NCBI GenBank assembly: GCA_964404255.1
Contig: CAYOJJ010000001.1
Coordinates: 372,001-436,000, forward strand
Length of the DNA: 64,000 nt
DNA from: JAFDZW01 sp964404255
GTDB lineage: Bacteria > Bacteroidota > Ignavibacteria > Palsa-1295
Reading direction: 5' to 3'
A program made the translations under genes and the position numbers. Under the pieces are notes generated by a model. That model saw only the letters and a program-made list of their open reading frames with translations. It did no database searches and was not told the origin of the DNA. Positions 1 through 7,666 of this stretch are shown here, piece by piece. Position 1 is the first letter of the stretch; the number at the start of each line of letters is the position of its first letter.

Positions 1-19
1 GTTATAGGGCTATAGACTT

Positions 20-643
20 ATGAGAGTACGCCCGATCGTTCTTTGCATGATACTGTGTTTTGCTCTGCCGCTGTTTTCCAGCGCGCAGAATAAGCCAAAA
101 CAACCTCAGAAGAAGCATTTGCCGACCGATACTGTCGGTGTTGTAAATGGTGTCCTGGTAACCCTTCGCGATTTCCGCGGCCAGATCAAATCTGTCATTC
201 GTGAGCACATGGCCGAGATCAAAAATGATTCGGTCTCCGATTCCCTCTTTGCCGTCTGCGTTAATACGGCCTGGGATAGACTGGTAGCCGATATTTTAGT
301 ATCACAGGAAATTAAAAAACTGAAGATGGGTGTAAGCTCCGATGCCGCTATTAAGCGCATTCTTGCCGATCCACCCGAGCCGCTTATCAAAAGTTTTACC
401 GATTCCGCCGGTTTTCATAAAGATGCCATGAAGCAATTTTTTGAAAACCCGGGGCAGGATTCCTTGCGCGATCAGGTCGTAGCCTACTATGCAACGATCT
501 ATGAACAGGAAGATTTTGTAAAGAAGATCGCACCGAAAGCGAAGACCGATGCTGAAAAGAAAGCGGCTTACGACGCCTGGGTGCAGAAGAAGATGATGCA
601 TACCTTCATCGACGATCGCCGCGTTGCCTTCGGATTTTATTGA
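20..643 (+). CDS. SurA/PpiD-type N-terminal domain secreted protein
   Basis: A 207-residue protein with an N-terminal signal peptide (hydrophobic residues 6-20, cleavage near SSAQ). The motif VGVVNGVLVTLRDF followed by a helical, charged region matches the N-terminal chaperone half of SurA/PpiD periplasmic folding factors. No parvulin isomerase domain follows, so this is a chaperone-only or divergent member. It probably acts in the periplasm on outer-membrane clients; that is inference from the family. It sits 28 bp ahead of nusB, in the same direction. Confidence 0.62.
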   Translation: MRVRPIVLCMILCFALPLFSSAQNKPKQPQKKHLPTDTVGVVNGVLVTLRDFRGQIKSVIREHMAEIKNDSVSDSLFAVCVNTAWDRLVADILVSQEIKKLKMGVSSDAAIKRILADPPEPLIKSFTDSAGFHKDAMKQFFENPGQDSLRDQVVAYYATIYEQEDFVKKIAPKAKTDAEKKAAYDAWVQKKMMHTFIDDRRVAFGFY

Positions 644-671
644 TCTCACCATCCCTGAATATATTACCCTG

Positions 672-1226
672 ATGACTACCCATATCCATCACCATTCCGA
701 AGAACCGCCGATACTTAAGATCGAAACCGATGAGATCTTCGAGAACGACCCGGAGCGCGATAAGCAACTGGCCCGACGCCGCATTGCGCGCGAGCGCGTC
801 TTGCAGGTGATCTATGGCCACATCATAAATGGCCGTGATACCGATGAGCTGTTCAGCGAGCAGATTGCGAGCGACGAATATCTCAATCAACCGGCACTCG
901 ATTTTGCCCGGGCGTTATTGCTCCATTATAACACCCACAAAGACGAACTCACCGAGCTTATCTCGCGCCACCTTGCGCATTGGGACCTCAACCGCATCGC
1001 CCTCATCGATAAGATCTTATTACAGATCGGTATTATCGAATTCAAATACTTTCCTGAGATACCGCCGAAAGCGACGATCAATGAACTGATCGAAATTGCG
1101 AAGGATTTTTCTACCGAAGAAAGCGGTAAGTTTATCAATGGCATTCTTCATGCGATCAAAGAAGATCTTTCGACCAATGACGGCATGAAGAAAGAAGGCC
1201 GCGGGCTTATCGAGCAAAGCTTTTAA
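672..1226 (+). CDS. nusB: Transcription antitermination factor NusB
   Basis: An all-helical protein of 184 residues. The ARRRIARERVLQVIYG segment and the C-terminal INELIEIAKDFSTEESGKFINGILHAI are hallmarks of NusB, which binds boxA RNA with NusE/S10 for rRNA antitermination. The ATG at 672 is preferred over a TTG at 624, because the TTG would overlap the upstream gene by 20 bp and add 16 residues absent from the family. The N-terminal extension of about 30 residues, with a His-rich TTHIHHHSEE, is longer than in typical NusB. rlmB follows after 3 bp, consistent with a ribosome-biogenesis operon. Confidence 0.9.
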   Translation: MTTHIHHHSEEPPILKIETDEIFENDPERDKQLARRRIARERVLQVIYGHIINGRDTDELFSEQIASDEYLNQPALDFARALLLHYNTHKDELTELISRHLAHWDLNRIALIDKILLQIGIIEFKYFPEIPPKATINELIEIAKDFSTEESGKFINGILHAIKEDLSTNDGMKKEGRGLIEQSF

Positions 1227-1229
1227 TAC

Positions 1230-2015
1230 ATGAGGCCACCTAAACCCCAGCCGGCGAACGATCCCACATTACCGAAATATGTAGCCGGCCGGCGCGCAGC
1301 GCTTGAATTGTTAAAAGACGAAGAAGGCAGATCGAAGATAGAAAAGGTTTATCTGGCTCATGGCATCCAGGGGCAATCGGTCAATGAGATCCTTCATTTC
1401 CTGCGAGTACATAAGATAGCCCATACCGAGCTTGATCGCCGCCGCTTTGGAGAACTCGAGCGAATGGTGGCAAAGAAGACGGATACGCAAGGTGTATTAG
1501 TATTACTCAATGCCGTCATTTACTGGGAGCTGGAAGATTTAATTCCTGAAGCATCGAGAAATGGCAGAGTGGTACTTATTGCGCTCGATGGTATTGAAGA
1601 TCCTCATAACATTGGCGCGATTATCCGCAGCGCTGAAGCCTTAGGCGTGAATGCTATCATGATGCCGAAGCGCGGTGCGGTGCTTACTCCGGCTGTCTAT
1701 AAAACGAGTGCCGGTGCGGCGTTGCATTTGCCTATTATCAAAATCGGAAATCTTTCCGAGACGATCACAATGCTGCAGGAATCCTACGGTTTTTATTGTG
1801 TCGGCCTGGCGGGCGAAGGCACGAAAACGATCGGCGAACTCGATGCCGATAGAAATCTCCTTCTTATCATTGGCAGCGAAGAAAAAGGGTTGCATCAACT
1901 TACGCGTAAGCGCTGCGACGAACTGGTAAAAATTCCAATGACCGGCAAAACAGAATCGCTCAATGCCAGTGTTGCATCGGCTATTGCGATGTATGAAGTA
2001 ATGCGCAAGAAATAG
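1230..2015 (+). CDS. rlmB: 23S rRNA (guanosine-2'-O-)-methyltransferase RlmB (SpoU/TrmH family)
   Basis: A 261-residue SPOUT methyltransferase. An N-terminal substrate-binding domain (about 15-100) begins YVAGRRAALELL and is followed by the knotted catalytic domain. Motif 1 is ALDGIEDPHNIGAIIRSAEA at about 118-137, motif 2 is IIGSEEKGL, and motif 3 is SLNASVASAIAMYEV at about 243-257. The family methylates G2251 of 23S rRNA using SAM. The ATG lies 3 bp after nusB. RlmB and the TrmH-like paralogues are hard to tell apart from sequence alone, but the N-terminal domain favours RlmB. Confidence 0.87.
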   Translation: MRPPKPQPANDPTLPKYVAGRRAALELLKDEEGRSKIEKVYLAHGIQGQSVNEILHFLRVHKIAHTELDRRRFGELERMVAKKTDTQGVLVLLNAVIYWELEDLIPEASRNGRVVLIALDGIEDPHNIGAIIRSAEALGVNAIMMPKRGAVLTPAVYKTSAGAALHLPIIKIGNLSETITMLQESYGFYCVGLAGEGTKTIGELDADRNLLLIIGSEEKGLHQLTRKRCDELVKIPMTGKTESLNASVASAIAMYEVMRKK

Positions 2016-2050
2016 CGGTCTCTTTTTTTCCTAATCGAATTACCTATAAA

Positions 2051-2083
2051 AAACAAAGCCCGCGAGGCAAGTCGCAGGCTTTG
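2051..2083 (-). terminator. Rho-independent terminator between rlmB and the sigma/anti-sigma operon
   Basis: A 12-bp stem (caaagcccgcga, 2054-2065, with tcgcaggctttg, 2072-2083; one wobble) and a 6-nt loop. The T-rich tract reads on the minus strand (tttgttttttat), so it best terminates the anti-sigma operon. It may also block rlmB read-through. Confidence 0.8.
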
Positions 2084-2112
2084 GGTTGTGTCGAGACGAT
2101 ATATGCAGTGTT

Positions 2113-2805
2113 CTATTTCCCGTTGGAAGGTTCATCGCCTTCCTTGTGAATTTTTGTATTGACCTGAATACCACTTGATTTGGAGGTCTTGATAACCGGC
2201 AACTCCGTTGGTTCGGCAGTGGTAGCTGCCTGGGCCGGTTTTACATGAGAAATAGTGCCACTACCAGCATTCGACTTTTGATGCTGTGTGTTTTGTACTG
2301 ATGCGTTACCGGCCTGCGGAATAGCTGTGTTCGATACAGCGGGCGCCGGCTCGGTAATGATGAGTGTAGAGGGTGCTTTCTGCGATGACAGCGTACTCGT
2401 ATGGCTGGCATCGGAAGAACTCGTAGTCGAGATCGAATACATGAGCCCTGCTCCGGCGATAAGACCGGCGGCAAGCATGGAAAGTGGATGTCGCAAATAC
2501 GACCAGAGCGAACGCGTGGCAGGTGCAAGTGAAGCGGCTGTTTCGGCAGACTCTTTCTCTTTCAGGGCATTCGGGATCAACGCAGCACCGAGGCCCAGGG
2601 CCGTAAGGGTGCGGTTGCGTACCAAGGCTGCTCCGGCCATGGCATCCTTATCGGCGCGGACAACTTTCAGCAGTTCGAGCTGCGAACGAAAGGCAAGGCG
2701 CATATCGTCGCGGGCGGCGACATCGATAAGGAAGTTCTGCTCTTCGGCAGAGGTCATCTGTCGTTCAAAATACCGTTGTAATACTTCTTCGTCTCTAAGA
2801 TTCAT
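2113..2805 (-). CDS. Putative membrane anti-sigma factor
   Basis: A 230-residue protein. The N-terminus (about 1-45, with a YFERQMTSAEEQNFL segment) resembles the sigma-binding helices of anti-sigma factors without zinc ligands. One transmembrane segment lies at about 105-125 (HPLSMLAAGLIAGAGLMYSI), followed by a low-complexity Ser/Thr/Ala/Gln-rich tail. It starts 15 bp after the stop of an ECF sigma gene, the classic arrangement for a cognate anti-sigma that holds sigma at the inner membrane. No strong database family is recognised; the role is inferred from topology and context. Confidence 0.6.
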   Translation of the reverse strand: MNLRDEEVLQRYFERQMTSAEEQNFLIDVAARDDMRLAFRSQLELLKVVRADKDAMAGAALVRNRTLTALGLGAALIPNALKEKESAETAASLAPATRSLWSYLRHPLSMLAAGLIAGAGLMYSISTTSSSDASHTSTLSSQKAPSTLIITEPAPAVSNTAIPQAGNASVQNTQHQKSNAGSGTISHVKPAQAATTAEPTELPVIKTSKSSGIQVNTKIHKEGDEPSNGK

Positions 2806-2820
2806 GCGTAGTCCTTTAAT

Positions 2821-3486
2821 TTATGATGGTCGTTGGAGGAATGCATATTTTCTTAAGGGGTCGTCTTCTTCGGTAAGCCCGAGCCAACTGGAAATGACTT
2901 TGCGCAGGCGGGTTCTGGCCCGGAAGGCGCTCGTCTTTACACTGGAAAGGGACTTGCCGAGAATAGCGGCAATCTCTTCGTACGTAAAACTGCTGTATTC
3001 GTGCAGGACGAATACTTCGCGTTGTTCGATCGGAAGTTTTGCCAGGGCATTAGATAGTAACGTACGAAGCTCCTCGTCGTCGGTATGCATTTCGACGCCG
3101 ACTTCTTCTTCAACGAGCGTCAGATCGATCGTGCCGCGGTGGCGAACCCACTCGCGCCGTAAGGCATTGAGGCAGATATTTCTCGCTGTGCGGAAAAGAA
3201 GCGGTTGGAAATGCGTCACCGTACCTTTGCGGGCCCGTAGTTCGAAGATGCGTGTCCAGGCTTCCTGAAACGAGTCTTCGGCCACTGTCTGATTCTGGCA
3301 CATTTTTCTGCAATAGTGCAGCAGGGGCGCTTCGTACTTGGCATATAATTCCAGGAAAGCACCGTCATTACCCCCGATAAAGAGGCCGATGAGCTCGAGG
3401 TCCCGGCGATCTTCCTCGGTAAAGACCCGCTCGACTGATTCAGTCTGAGGAGTCTCGGTAAGTTCTATTTCTTCGTGCTTTTCCAT
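2821..3486 (-). CDS. ECF (sigma-24 type) RNA polymerase sigma factor
   Basis: A 221-residue protein with sigma region 2 at about 45-110 (FLELYAKYEAPLLHYCRKM, DSFQEAWTRIFE) and region 4 at about 150-205 (LPIEQREVFVLHEYSSFTYEEIAAIL, then the helix-turn-helix SLSSVKTSAFRARTRLRK). These bind the -10 and -35 elements. It is followed at 15 bp by a one-TM protein likely to be its anti-sigma factor, so it probably responds to envelope stress. Confidence 0.88.
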   Translation of the reverse strand: MEKHEEIELTETPQTESVERVFTEEDRRDLELIGLFIGGNDGAFLELYAKYEAPLLHYCRKMCQNQTVAEDSFQEAWTRIFELRARKGTVTHFQPLLFRTARNICLNALRREWVRHRGTIDLTLVEEEVGVEMHTDDEELRTLLSNALAKLPIEQREVFVLHEYSSFTYEEIAAILGKSLSSVKTSAFRARTRLRKVISSWLGLTEEDDPLRKYAFLQRPS

Positions 3487-3704
3487 AATAGGCTTTACAT
3501 CTTAATAGACACGCAAGGTAGTAAATGGTTACAAAATAATTAGGTCAAAGATCGGCCCGCCTGCCAATTCTGGCTGCTATACTTATTAATTATATTATTT
3601 TCAATAAGTTGTGCGATGCCAAGCGTAAAGAGTCATCCTGGAAATTAGCTGCTTCCCTATGAGCCGGTACAGATTCTTTTATGATTTTTGACGTTAGGAC
3701 TGCG

Positions 3705-3712
3705 TAACTTTG
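3705..3712 (+). promoter_or_regulatory. Bacteroidota-type -7 element ahead of the tandem FKBP genes
   Basis: TAACTTTG matches the Bacteroidota -7 consensus TAnnTTTG, 30 bp before the ATG at 3743. A TTTG lies upstream at 3687-3690, but the 14-bp spacing is shorter than the usual 19-21, so the -33 box is uncertain. Confidence 0.5.
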
Positions 3713-3742
3713 CAGACACTACCATTTTTTAACTATCTATTT

Positions 3743-4207
3743 ATGAAAAGAGTATTTACGGCGATTATTGCACTCATGACGACTTTAGGCATGATTTCCG
3801 GGTGCAGCTCTACAAAGAGTACCGATACGAAAACCTCCTCAACTCCGCATCAGGATACGGTTACTACGGCGTCGGGATTGAAATATATCGATACAAAGAT
3901 CGGTACAGGCCCTTCTCCTCAAAAAGGCCAACGAGTAACGGTTAATTATACTGGTACCCTTACCAATGGTACGGCATTCGATTCGAATGTGCTTCCTGAG
4001 TTCGGACATCAGTCACCATTCATATTTACGATTGGCGTTCATCAGGTTATTTCCGGTTGGGACGAAGGAGTGATGACTATGAAGGTCGAAGGTCAGCGCC
4101 GCCTGATCGTTCCTGCTAATCTTGCTTATGGTAATCGTGCGGTTGGCGATAAGATACCGGCAAACTCCATGCTTATTTTTGATGTCGAACTCTTAAAAGT
4201 CCAATAA
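3743..4207 (+). CDS. FKBP-type peptidyl-prolyl cis-trans isomerase, lipoprotein
   Basis: A 154-residue protein. The lipobox GMISGC at about 14-19 predicts a lipid-anchored periplasmic protein. The FKBP domain (about 45-154) shows GTGPSPQKGQRVTVNYTGTL, FDSN, ISGWDEGVMTMKVEGQRRLIVPANLAYG and PANSMLIFDVELL, which carry the active-site Tyr, Phe, Asp and Trp positions. The ATG at 3743 is chosen over a TTG at 3710 because it starts the signal peptide directly. It catalyses prolyl isomerisation during folding of exported proteins. A second FKBP follows 2 bp downstream. Confidence 0.9.
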   Translation: MKRVFTAIIALMTTLGMISGCSSTKSTDTKTSSTPHQDTVTTASGLKYIDTKIGTGPSPQKGQRVTVNYTGTLTNGTAFDSNVLPEFGHQSPFIFTIGVHQVISGWDEGVMTMKVEGQRRLIVPANLAYGNRAVGDKIPANSMLIFDVELLKVQ

Positions 4208-4209
4208 CC

Positions 4210-4665
4210 ATGAAAACCATTCTCGTTTTACTCTGTTGCTTTTTTGCCGGCTCTGAAGCTTTTGCGCAGGGAGCATCTACTCAAGTACCATCTAAAAAAA
4301 TCATGAGCACTTCGATCGTAACAACCGCCAGCGGTCTGCAATATGAAGATATTGTCGTCGGTACCGGGGCTTCGCCCAAGACCAATCAGAGCGTAACGGT
4401 AAATTATACCGGAATGCTTACCGATTCGACGGTCTTCGATTCGAATGTCTTGCCGAAATTCCAGCATGTCGAGCCGTTCGTATTCAATATCGGCGTTGGC
4501 CAGGTTATCCCCGGATGGGATGAGGGCGTGATGTCGATGAAAGTCGGCGGCAAGCGCAAGCTCATCATTCCGTATCAGTTGGCGTATGGCGAGCGCGGAA
4601 TGCCGCCGGTCATTCCGGAAAAAGCTACTCTTATTTTTGAAGTAGAGCTCCTTGGAGTTAAGTAA
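4210..4665 (+). CDS. FKBP-type peptidyl-prolyl cis-trans isomerase, periplasmic
   Basis: A 151-residue protein with a signal peptide cleaved near EAFAQG (no lipobox) and an FKBP domain at about 35-151 (VNYTGMLTDSTVFDSNV, VIPGWDEGVMSMKVGGKRKLIIPYQLAYG, ATLIFEVELLGV). It closely resembles the upstream lipoprotein FKBP, so the pair looks like a tandem duplication with one copy anchored and one soluble. Substrate isomerisation in the periplasm is inferred from the family. The next gene starts directly after its stop codon. Confidence 0.9.
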   Translation: MKTILVLLCCFFAGSEAFAQGASTQVPSKKIMSTSIVTTASGLQYEDIVVGTGASPKTNQSVTVNYTGMLTDSTVFDSNVLPKFQHVEPFVFNIGVGQVIPGWDEGVMSMKVGGKRKLIIPYQLAYGERGMPPVIPEKATLIFEVELLGVK

Positions 4666-5361
4666 GTGTCGCGCTTACATCATACCGAACATCATTTCAC
4701 CGCAGGAGAGACCGTCCGAGATATCGTCATCGGTATGTCGGACGGGCTTACGGTGCCCTTTGCACTTGCGGCAGGTCTTTCCGGGGCGATCGATACCACC
4801 TCGATCATTATTACGGCCGGTCTTGCCGAAATAGCGGCGGGCTCCATTGCAATGGGTCTCGGTGGGTATCTGGCTGCCAGAAGTGATGCCGAGCATTATG
4901 CCAGCGAACGCAAACGCGAGGAGCGGGAAGTAAAAGAAATCCCGGAAGTAGAAAAGCAGGAGATCATTGATATTTTTAAAAGCTACGGTATCAATGAGAT
5001 CGAAAGTAAAAAGGCCGTTGACTCTCTGGCACAATCTCCCGAAAAATGGGTGGATTTCATGATGCGCTTCGAACTCGGCCTCGAAGAAGTGCATCCGAAG
5101 CGCGCCCGTAACAGTGCTCTGACGATCGCTCTTTCTTATATTTTCGGCGGGTTGATCCCCCTTTCGCCCTATATCTTTCTTTCTTCTGCCCGAGAGGCAT
5201 TGATTATTTCAGTTATAGTTACTTTAGCAGCATTATTAGTATTTGGTATTATAAAGGGCCGTTTTACCGGCGCTCATCCTGTGCGAAGCGGATTTCAGAC
5301 GATGCTTATCGGCGGTCTAGCTGCCGGCGCAGCATTTTTAATTGCGCGCTTTATCGCCTGA
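4666..5361 (+). CDS. VIT1/CCC1 family membrane transporter
   Basis: A 231-residue integral membrane protein starting with GTG immediately after the FKBP stop. It shows VRDIVIGMSDGLTVPFALAAGL, then a second TM with AGLAEIAAGSIAMGLGGYLA, a cytoplasmic charged helix with Glu/Asp and Met residues (about 85-145), and three more TMs (SALTIALSYIFGGLIPLSPY onward). This is the VIT1/CCC1 fold, which moves Fe2+ or Mn2+, usually out of the cytosol. The direct coupling to a periplasmic FKBP is unusual. Confidence 0.85.
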   Translation: MSRLHHTEHHFTAGETVRDIVIGMSDGLTVPFALAAGLSGAIDTTSIIITAGLAEIAAGSIAMGLGGYLAARSDAEHYASERKREEREVKEIPEVEKQEIIDIFKSYGINEIESKKAVDSLAQSPEKWVDFMMRFELGLEEVHPKRARNSALTIALSYIFGGLIPLSPYIFLSSAREALIISVIVTLAALLVFGIIKGRFTGAHPVRSGFQTMLIGGLAAGAAFLIARFIA

Positions 5362-5368
5362 ACATTTT

Positions 5369-5851
5369 ATGTTAGCCGACGACGAGCGCCGCCCGTATTC
5401 CCAACAGAGGATCGCTCCGGAATCGGTTAATCCTTATGCTTCCGAATTAGATGAGGTCCATTATGTAGATAATATATTATCTACCAAAGGAAGAATCAGA
5501 AGAACTACCTTTGGGATCCGACGTCTTGTAGTTGGTATGCTGTTATTTTTTTTGTTTATTATTATCGGTCTTAAAGGTAATGCAATAGATGGAGGAATGA
5601 TAGGACTCTTTTTATTATTTGTGATCTTTAGTAGCATCTTTACTATTATTCAAACGATTAAACGGTTTCACGATTTAAATATGGAGGGTACCTCCTACTT
5701 TTTATTGTTCGTTCCATTATATAATATCTATATTCTATTCCGGTTGTTTTTTGAAGAAGGGACGATAGGGACTAATAGATTTGGTCCGGACCCTAAGCCT
5801 CGCCCTATCTATACACCCCCGGCTAATGAGGATGTTTTCATTATTAAATAG
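5369..5851 (+). CDS. DUF805 family membrane protein
   Basis: A 160-residue protein. After about 45 cytoplasmic residues it has three to four hydrophobic segments with the DUF805 pattern GRIRRTTFGIRRL, IKRFHDLN and LYNIYILFRLFFEEGTIGTNRFG. The ATG at 5369 is chosen over a TTG at 5342, which would overlap the transporter gene by 20 bp. The gene is clearly more AT-rich than its neighbours. DUF805 proteins are inner-membrane proteins of unknown role, often linked to envelope stress. Confidence 0.72.
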   Translation: MLADDERRPYSQQRIAPESVNPYASELDEVHYVDNILSTKGRIRRTTFGIRRLVVGMLLFFLFIIIGLKGNAIDGGMIGLFLLFVIFSSIFTIIQTIKRFHDLNMEGTSYFLLFVPLYNIYILFRLFFEEGTIGTNRFGPDPKPRPIYTPPANEDVFIIK

Positions 5852-5885
5852 TAGTAAAAACAGGGGAAGCTGGCCAAAAGCACTG

Positions 5886-5893
5886 TATCTTTG
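5886..5893 (+). promoter_or_regulatory. Bacteroidota-type -7 element
   Basis: TATCTTTG, an exact match to TAnnTTTG, 27 bp before the ATG at 5920. No clear -33 TTTG is seen at the expected spacing. Confidence 0.5.
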
Positions 5894-5919
5894 TTGAGTT
5901 GTAAACCGGACGTTTCTAT

Positions 5920-6459
5920 ATGCAAAATATATTAAAATGGGCGCTCTTTATTAATGGGGTTAATATCATAATCTCACTGATATTTTTTATCGGCGGGCTC
6001 TCCGTTAATCCCGATCTTAGCTGGATTAGATGGGTAGAACTCATCGTCGTCCCGGCGATCTTTACCTATTTAGGGGCACAGGAAAAGAAACGGGAGGAGC
6101 CCGGAGAATTTACTTTCGGAAAAGGCTGGACGAATACCGTTCTTATTACCTTAGTTGCCGGAGTGATCGGAGCAATTTGGGTATATCTTTATACAACGGT
6201 TATCGATACGGAAATGATAGAGATGGTCCGGAATGCTCAAAAATTGGAGATGCTAAAAATGCTCCAGGAGCATAAGATCACCCAGGAGCAGATAGAGCAA
6301 TCCAAAGGCTTTACTTCCTTTTTTATAAGCCCGGCCGGTTTTGCAATCTCAACACTTTTCATGTATCCGATCATTGGCATGTTGCTTGGCTTACTTATTT
6401 CTCCTATTGCTAAAGCAATGGGCAACGACAACCTGCCGCCGACCGAACCCGCCGCTTAA
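5920..6459 (+). CDS. DUF4199-like membrane protein
   Basis: A 179-residue protein with four predicted TM segments (about 5-27, 36-52, 68-90, 142-165) and a charged loop rich in Met, Lys, Glu and Gln (about 98-128). The order and the FTFGKGWTNTV motif fit the DUF4199 family, common in Bacteroidota and without known function. It has its own promoter-like element and its own terminator, so it is probably a single-gene transcript. Confidence 0.6.
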   Translation: MQNILKWALFINGVNIIISLIFFIGGLSVNPDLSWIRWVELIVVPAIFTYLGAQEKKREEPGEFTFGKGWTNTVLITLVAGVIGAIWVYLYTTVIDTEMIEMVRNAQKLEMLKMLQEHKITQEQIEQSKGFTSFFISPAGFAISTLFMYPIIGMLLGLLISPIAKAMGNDNLPPTEPAA

Positions 6460-6498
6460 AAAAACTGTATATATCGGGGAGCACTGCTTCCTTATGAC

Positions 6499-6530
6499 CG
6501 TAAGTCTGCCCCGGCAGACTTACGTATTTT
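6499..6530 (+). terminator. Rho-independent terminator after the DUF4199 gene
   Basis: Perfect 12-bp inverted repeat (cgtaagtctgcc, 6499-6510; ggcagacttacg, 6513-6524) with a very tight loop, followed by tatttt. Confidence 0.75.
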
Positions 6531-6538
6531 AAAAGATT

Positions 6539-7552
6539 ATGCACCGAAGTATAGCCGTTATTATTTTTTTAAGCCTGTTTGCCGGCATTCTGTATGCGCA
6601 GGACGTCCCGCCGGAGTATCAGCTCACTCCGAACCAGGCACTGTTCCTTAAAAAAGCGCAGGTGGTTGGCGAAGCATTGAACAAGCATGATGTTGATGGG
6701 CTCGAAATGGAGTTCGATAAAATGCTCCAGCGCGAATTACCTCCGGAAAAATTAAAAGTATTAATGTACACGATTACCGATTCGCTCGGCTTTGTCGAAA
6801 AGATCGGTACGCCAAAAATGAAATGGAAAAATGTCGCCCTTATCCCATTTCAGCTTACCAAAGGCATTTTCGATCTGCAGCTTGGCCTCGATTCGTTCTA
6901 TCATATTACCGGCTTTTTATTCCTCTATCATAAGCCAGATTTGAAAGTGCCCGAGCGCAACGCCGTTATGCTTAAGCTCCCCTTTAAAGGTAAGTGGGAT
7001 GTCGTCTGGGGCGGCGACACCAAAGAACTCAACTACCACCACGATATTAAAAGCCAGATGTATGCGGTGGATTTTAATATCACTGATGAAGTCGGTAAAA
7101 GCCATTTTGGCGATGGAGCGAAGAACGAGGACTTCTTTGCCTTTGGTAAAGAGATACTTGCTCCGGCCGATGGCATCGTAACCGAGGCTATCGATGGCGT
7201 TCGCGATAACCCACCGTTCACCGCTAACGAGTTTTCAGCCGTCGGTAATTGCGTTATCATTCAGCATAGCGATTCCGAAGTCTCGGTGATCGCTCATCTT
7301 AAACAGGGTAGTGTGCGGGTCAAGGCTGGCGAACATGTAAAGCAGGGACAGGTGATCGGCCTCTGCGGCAATTCCGGCTCTTCTACTCAACCCCAGGTAC
7401 ACTTTCATTTTCAGAATACGCCGTTGCTTGGCGAAGCCACCGGTGTCAAAGCGTACTTCGAGAATGTGATCGTTACCAGAAAGAAAGAAGCGCCAAAAAA
7501 ATATAAGGAATACGCACCACTGCGTGACGAGAAGGTCCAGAACGAAGAATAG
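6539..7552 (+). CDS. M23 family metallopeptidase (secreted)
   Basis: A 337-residue protein with a signal peptide cleaved after about residue 20 (ILYAQ). After a helical region (about 25-150), the C-terminal LytM/M23 domain shows NYHHDIKSQMYAVDF, the swivelling beta segment EILAPADGIV, IIQHSDSEVSVIAHLKQGS and the zinc motif HFHFQ at about 284-288. M23 enzymes cut peptidoglycan cross-links or Gly-rich peptides. The first His-x3-Asp motif is spread out compared with lysostaphin, so the exact ligand set is not certain. Confidence 0.85.
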   Translation: MHRSIAVIIFLSLFAGILYAQDVPPEYQLTPNQALFLKKAQVVGEALNKHDVDGLEMEFDKMLQRELPPEKLKVLMYTITDSLGFVEKIGTPKMKWKNVALIPFQLTKGIFDLQLGLDSFYHITGFLFLYHKPDLKVPERNAVMLKLPFKGKWDVVWGGDTKELNYHHDIKSQMYAVDFNITDEVGKSHFGDGAKNEDFFAFGKEILAPADGIVTEAIDGVRDNPPFTANEFSAVGNCVIIQHSDSEVSVIAHLKQGSVRVKAGEHVKQGQVIGLCGNSGSSTQPQVHFHFQNTPLLGEATGVKAYFENVIVTRKKEAPKKYKEYAPLRDEKVQNEE

Positions 7553-7666
7553 CGCGGGCAATTTTCGATAAGCCTTTTTCAGCATAGCATAACGGTAGCA
7601 ATCCGGCGGAATTATCCTTGCATATCCGGCGTATTACTCGTTCGCTTTCTTTACTAATCTTTCAGT

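Noticed and set aside
2288..3268. A 326-codon plus-strand ORF across the sigma and anti-sigma genes
   Set aside because: It has no domain logic, is Ser/Arg-rich, and lies opposite two well-supported genes with clear sigma motifs.
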